Shown: positions 60,159 to 64,000 of the stretch, piece by piece | How the letters are laid out: each line of letters begins with the position of its first letter | Numbering within the stretch: the first letter of the stretch is position 1 | NCBI GenBank assembly: GCA_014529385.2 | Contig: CM043953.1 | Span: forward strand, 65,738,372-65,802,371 | Direction: 5' to 3' | Length of the DNA stretch: 64,000 nucleotides | From: Adiantum capillus-veneris | Taxonomy: Eukaryota; Streptophyta; Polypodiopsida; Polypodiales; Pteridaceae | Translations under genes and position numbers: made by a program | Notes under the pieces: generated by a model | Databases searched by the model: none | What the model was told of the DNA's origin: nothing | Seen by the model: the letters and a program-made list of their open reading frames with translations, nothing else

Positions 60159-61294
60159 TGATGCCCTTTGGTCTCACAAATGCTCCTGCTACGTTCAATA
60201 GGATGATGGACAGAATTTTCCGTCCACACCAGCAGTTTGTTGGTACATTCTTTGATGACATGATAGTCTACTCAAAGAATGAAGAGGAGCATAGGCATCA
60301 CTTGGCCATTGTGTTCAAAGAGCTACGCAGTCATAGGTTGCTCATCAATGCAAAGAAAAGTGAGTTTTTTCTGGAAGAGATTCACTTTCTGGGACACATT
60401 GTCTCAAAGGATGGTGTCAGAATGGATCCTGCAAAAGTTGAAGCGATCAAGTCATGGCCAAATTTGAAGACGGTGCATGATGTCCGAAGCTTTTTGGGAC
60501 TATGCTCCTATTACAGAAGGTTTATCCGAAATTTCGCTGAGATTGCTTCACCTTTACATGCTCTTCAAAAGAAGGCAGTCACCTTTAGATGGACACAGAA
60601 AGAGATTTAAGCTTTTAATCTCTTAAAGGAAAAGATGACTTCAGATCCAATCATTGTGTTGCCAGATCTTAGGAAGTCATTTGTGGTCCAGTGTGATGCC
60701 TGCGGTAGTAGCATTGGTGCAGTGCTAATGCAAGATGGCAGGGTAGTAGCCTATGAGAGCAGAATTTTGCAAGGGCCAGAGATGACCATGCAGGTCTATG
60801 AGAAAGAGTTACTGGCTGTGATTCATGCGCTCTTAAGTTGGAAACACTACCTGCTAGGTGCAGATTTCGTTGTCCAAACGGATCATCAGACCTTGCGATA
60901 CTTCTTGACACAAACAAAGTTATCTAAGAAGCATATGCGATGGGCAAATATCTTGTCCATGTTCCATTTTCAGATTGTGCATGTGGAAGGCAAGAAGAAC
61001 GTTGTGGCTGATGCCTTGTCAAGGAAGCCACAAATTTCAGCTGTGTCGATTCCTTATCATCATGAACTTGATGATATGAGAGAACAGTATGCAAATGATG
61101 AAGATTTTGCAAGGGTCTTCGAGCAACTAATGGATGGACAACGTCATGAACACTATCTTCTTAAAGACGGGTTCATGATGATGCATGGCAGATTGTGTGT
61201 CACAAAGCCATTGCGACGCAAAGTTATGGAAGAGAGTCATGTCCCACCGTATGCAGGGCATCGTGGTATCGATGCTACAGTTAAAAGCGGTTGA
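60110..61294 (+). pseudogene. Gypsy-2 RT second half and RNase H
   Basis: RT resumes with [29 protein letters not shown] and an intact FFDDMIVYSK catalytic site (about 60249-60278). A TAA at 60608-60610 stands in frame; the frame then continues into RNase H with all four acidic positions visible: QCDACGSSIGAVL, YEKELLAVIHALL, TDHQTLRYFL and VADALSRKP (to 61026). The integrase zinc region begins (PPYAGHRGID) before a frameshift near 61285. Confidence 0.88.
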
Positions 61295-62524
61295 GACATT
61301 CTTCTATTGGCCTACATTGAGAAGGGATGTGGATGCCTTTGTGCGAGAATGCCTAATTTGCCAAAAGATCAAGTTTGACAGGCAAAAGGCACCAGGGTTA
61401 TTGCAACCACTACCTATTCCAGATAAACCATGGGAAAGTATTGCTATGGATTTTATCTTTGATCTTCCGAGAACACAGACAGGAAATGATGGTATTTGGA
61501 CCATTATTTGCAGATTCAGCAAACAGGCTCATTTTATTCCTGTCAGGAAGAAGATAAGGCCAGATCAGATGGCACGCTTGTTTATGGGCAATATTTTCAA
61601 GTATCATGGCATGCCACAGTCGATTGTTAGCGACCGTGATCAACGCATGACAAGTTTGTTCTGGAGAGGCTTGTTTGAAAATATGGGCACAACGCTCAAA
61701 TTCTCTTCGTCATTTCATCCTCAAACAAATGGGCAGTCAGAAGAGGCAAATTCTACTGTCCTAGATCTGCTGAAGTGCTATGTGTCAGAGCATAAAGGAA
61801 AGTGGGAGCAGTATTTGCCATTGGTGGAGTATGCATACAATAATACAGTGCATTCATCAACTGGCAAGGCACCCTTTGAGATAGTTGAAGGTGGCAAGAA
61901 AGTTCCTCCCATACTGCATACAAAGGACAAGATATTTGAGCAGATAAGTATGTTCAGGACATGGATGAAATGTACAAGAAGGTCAAAGTGGCCTTAGAAA
62001 GGACTCAGGCAAAACAAAAGAAAGCAGCTGATCGTCACCGTCGTGAAGTGGTATATTCACTTGGTGATTGGGTGCTTTTACGCTTTGAAAAGGCAAGGTT
62101 AAAGAAGATGAAGGGCAAGGAAAGACTGTTTCCAAAGCTCAGCATGCGTTACTATGTGCCTTTTCAAGTGTGCGACATAATCAGTGATGTTGCATATAGG
62201 CTGAAATTGCCTGACAGTTGGAAGATTCACAATGCGTTTCATGTGAGTCTTCTCAGACCCTATGTGGGTGATGTGCCAAAAGATATGCCAGCTGAAGATC
62301 AGCCGGAAGTCGAGGAACTTGACGAGATCTTGGTCCCTGACAAGATTTTGGCACACAAAGAAAGGAAAGTGAAAGGCAAGGTTGCTAGGCGATACTTGGT
62401 AAAGTTCAGAAACTATCCACCAATGGATGCTAAGTGGATGGAAGAAGGTGAACTTGTAGAGTCACCAATTGTGTTATCACTTTACCTTGAAGCCTTCGGT
62501 TTGCAACCTACCTTGACCCCTTGA
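61230..62524 (+). pseudogene. Gypsy-2 integrase and chromodomain
   Basis: The integrase shows VRECLICQKIKFDRQ, the core acidic residues in SIAMDFIFDLP, IVSDRDQRM and NGQSEEANS (DDE complete), and VEYAYNNTVHSSTGKAPFEI. A frameshift near 61950 leads into LGDWVLLRFEKARLKK, KLPDSWKIHNAFHVSLLRPY and a chromodomain ARRYLVKFRNYPPMDAKWME (about 62390-62445), ending TGA at 62522-62524. Better preserved than in gypsy-1. Confidence 0.9.
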
Positions 62525-63084
62525 GTTTCAAAGCTACATGGATTGTCAGTGTGACAATGGCTTCTGAAAGAAATGATGTACATGGTATTTAAAGTGAGCT
62601 CGAATGAAATACCTGTTACATGAATATTAGAGCTGTACAGATTGTCAGTTTGGCAATTGCTCTTATGGAATGTCCAAAAATTTGGTTAGTGCTATAGAAG
62701 TGAGTATTTCTTGTCAGTTTGTCAAGGATACAGTGATTGCTTCTATTGAAGAGTACATGTGTAACTGTATTCTTAAACTGTCGGTTTGGGTATGCTCGAA
62801 AGTGTTACGGGATCCAACGTGTACTATAAGACAGTGGCAAAATGTGCAGCTACCATTTTGTCATTGGAAAGTTAGTGACTCAAAGCAATGGCAGAGTGCG
62901 AAGCTACCACTATGTCATTGGGACAGGGTTCACACGCAGGCAATACATGAGTCGACGAGGTGTTGAATACACCAGGGTTGACAATGAGCATGTATGTGTC
63001 ATATATGTGTCGACAGGTGTTGAATACATCAGTGTTGACAGTAAGCATGTACGACATAGATGCAAACGAGGACGTTTGAGATTT
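62525..63084 (+). other. Gypsy-2 3' non-coding region
   Basis: Contains imperfect direct repeats: CAGCTACCATTTTGTCATTGG/AAGCTACCACTATGTCATTGG-like strings (62848-62920) and GTTGAATACA.CAG.GTTGACA (62963-63043). Confidence 0.6.
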
Positions 63085-63097
63085 CAAGAGGGGGGTA
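63085..63097 (+). other. Gypsy-2 polypurine tract
   Basis: CAAGAGGGGGG-TA immediately before TGTCACC of the 3' LTR. Confidence 0.85.
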
Positions 63098-64000
63098 TGT
63101 CACCAACGTGTGACTACTATCTATCCTTTTTGTTGATTTCTTTCTTATTATCTATTTACTTTCACTTTTTGGAAACACCCCTCGGGAAATCTAACTGCCC
63201 TGCATTGCATAGCTAGTGTGGAACTGTCCAGAGGGAGTCCAGGCCTGAGGGCAAGAGAGCACTAAGGTTGGACAAGGACTATGGTTAGCCAAAGTGGGGT
63301 CATTGACTAGCCAAAGTGGAATCCTTTGCTACAGAGGCTACATTTCAGTTTTGGATGTGGCCGCAGTGTACAAAGAGGGTCGGATGACCTAGAAAGATAC
63401 AATGGCAGCATCTCCTAAATTTTAGGGAACTGCTATTTTGGGACCTGAAAATGTGTTGACGTCATTATCTCCGGAATGACAAGGGGAACATTTTCTTATT
63501 CTGCCATGAAGTCAACTGGGCAACCGGTTGGGATATTTTTAGACGGCAACCCCGAAACGGGAAAATGCTTATAAATGTGCCAAGTGGCACCTTCTGGTGC
63601 ACTTGCCTCATGCAACAAGAAGTGGCGCTGAATTTAGGAGGGGGAGAGCCTCATTTTCAGTTTTTGTCACAGGTTAAGAGCTATGGAGTGCTTGCTTTCC
63701 CTCTTACGCACAGTGCGGTGCCAGGAGTGATGCCCTGCACGCTACGCACTGCCCTCTCTCTCCCCTTTGGCAGTATGTTATGCCCCTCTAGTGGGCTCTT
63801 CATTTGACCAATGTACAATTGTGTGGGTTCATGCGCGATTGCCAAGGCAAGAGCCTCTTGCACAGGTACTGGAATAGCTAGCGGCTAATCCCCCCGCAGG
63901 TACAGGTGAATTCGGAGAGGTTTCACGCCAGAAATCTCGTCCGATTCAAAGGGCAAGTAGCCCTACAGGTGCGGGAGCTCGAGGACTTGCTACGGATGCG
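63098..64000 (+). repeat. Gypsy-2 3' LTR, truncated by the window
   Basis: Colinear with 55922-56824 (offset 7176, no indel). Differences seen: near 55930, 56135, 56313, 56668, 56697 and 56819 of the 5' copy. TGACGTCA and TATAAAT are conserved. Confidence 0.95.

Larger units (their letters stand above)
55922..64000 (+). mobile_element. Gypsy-2: young Ty3/gypsy chromovirus, 3' end off the window
   Basis: Same domain order as gypsy-1 but a different family. The 903 bases of 3' LTR inside the window (63098-64000) align without indels to 55922-56824 with about six mismatches by eye. The target duplication and far end cannot be seen. Despite the near-identical LTRs, the coding region has several stops and frameshifts. 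Confidence 0.93.

Overview
The window is nuclear DNA from a land plant. It is AT-rich, full of dinucleotide microsatellites and packed with decayed retroelements. The chromoviral Ty3/gypsy elements, a Ty1/copia derivative, LINEs, a tRNA-derived SINE and a CACTA-type fragment all fit a large plant genome. The LINE and Penelope-like families make me favour a fern or another non-flowering plant, but that is inference. No organelle DNA, rRNA, true tRNA gene or CRISPR array was seen.

Layout. 1-14.2 kb: a copia-like gag remnant on the minus strand, fragments of a minus-strand reverse-transcriptase family (here called the P family), a directly duplicated 1.4-1.7 kb repeat (U1/U2), a LINE 3' end and very long microsatellites. 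14.2-20.6 kb: no gene recognised. 20.8-22.7 kb: P3, an internally deleted P copy. 23.7-32.2 kb: a complete but decayed chromoviral gypsy element with LTRs, primer site, purine tract and a TAGAG target duplication. 33.7-37.8 kb: P2, the longest P copy, interrupted by a LINE 3' end and by a piece of CACTA-type coding DNA that still carries an intact intron. 39.4-41.4 kb: a LINE tail and two tRNA-derived SINEs.

41.9-46.8 kb: three candidate exons of an unidentified host gene. The last is split by a 3.76-kb non-autonomous copia element with a GATGG target duplication. 50.2-51.9 kb: three minus-strand exons encoding the C-terminus of the AP-4 adaptor beta subunit, the only confidently named host gene. 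52.6-55.8 kb: a copia reverse-transcriptase fragment, an LTR-like segment and a LINE endonuclease/RT fragment. From 55.8 kb: a stub of a gypsy-1-type LTR, then a young gypsy-2 element whose 3' LTR runs off the window.

How it fits together. Almost everything is mobile-element derived, and several layers are nested (LINE, then LTR stub, then gypsy-2). The AP-4 exons have clean splice sites but no upstream exons in the 12 kb up to the window edge. Either its next intron is very large and retrotransposon-filled, or this is a 3' gene fragment. The most unusual material is the P family, a Penelope-like RT with a long unassigned upstream ORF, and its chimera with CACTA coding sequence.
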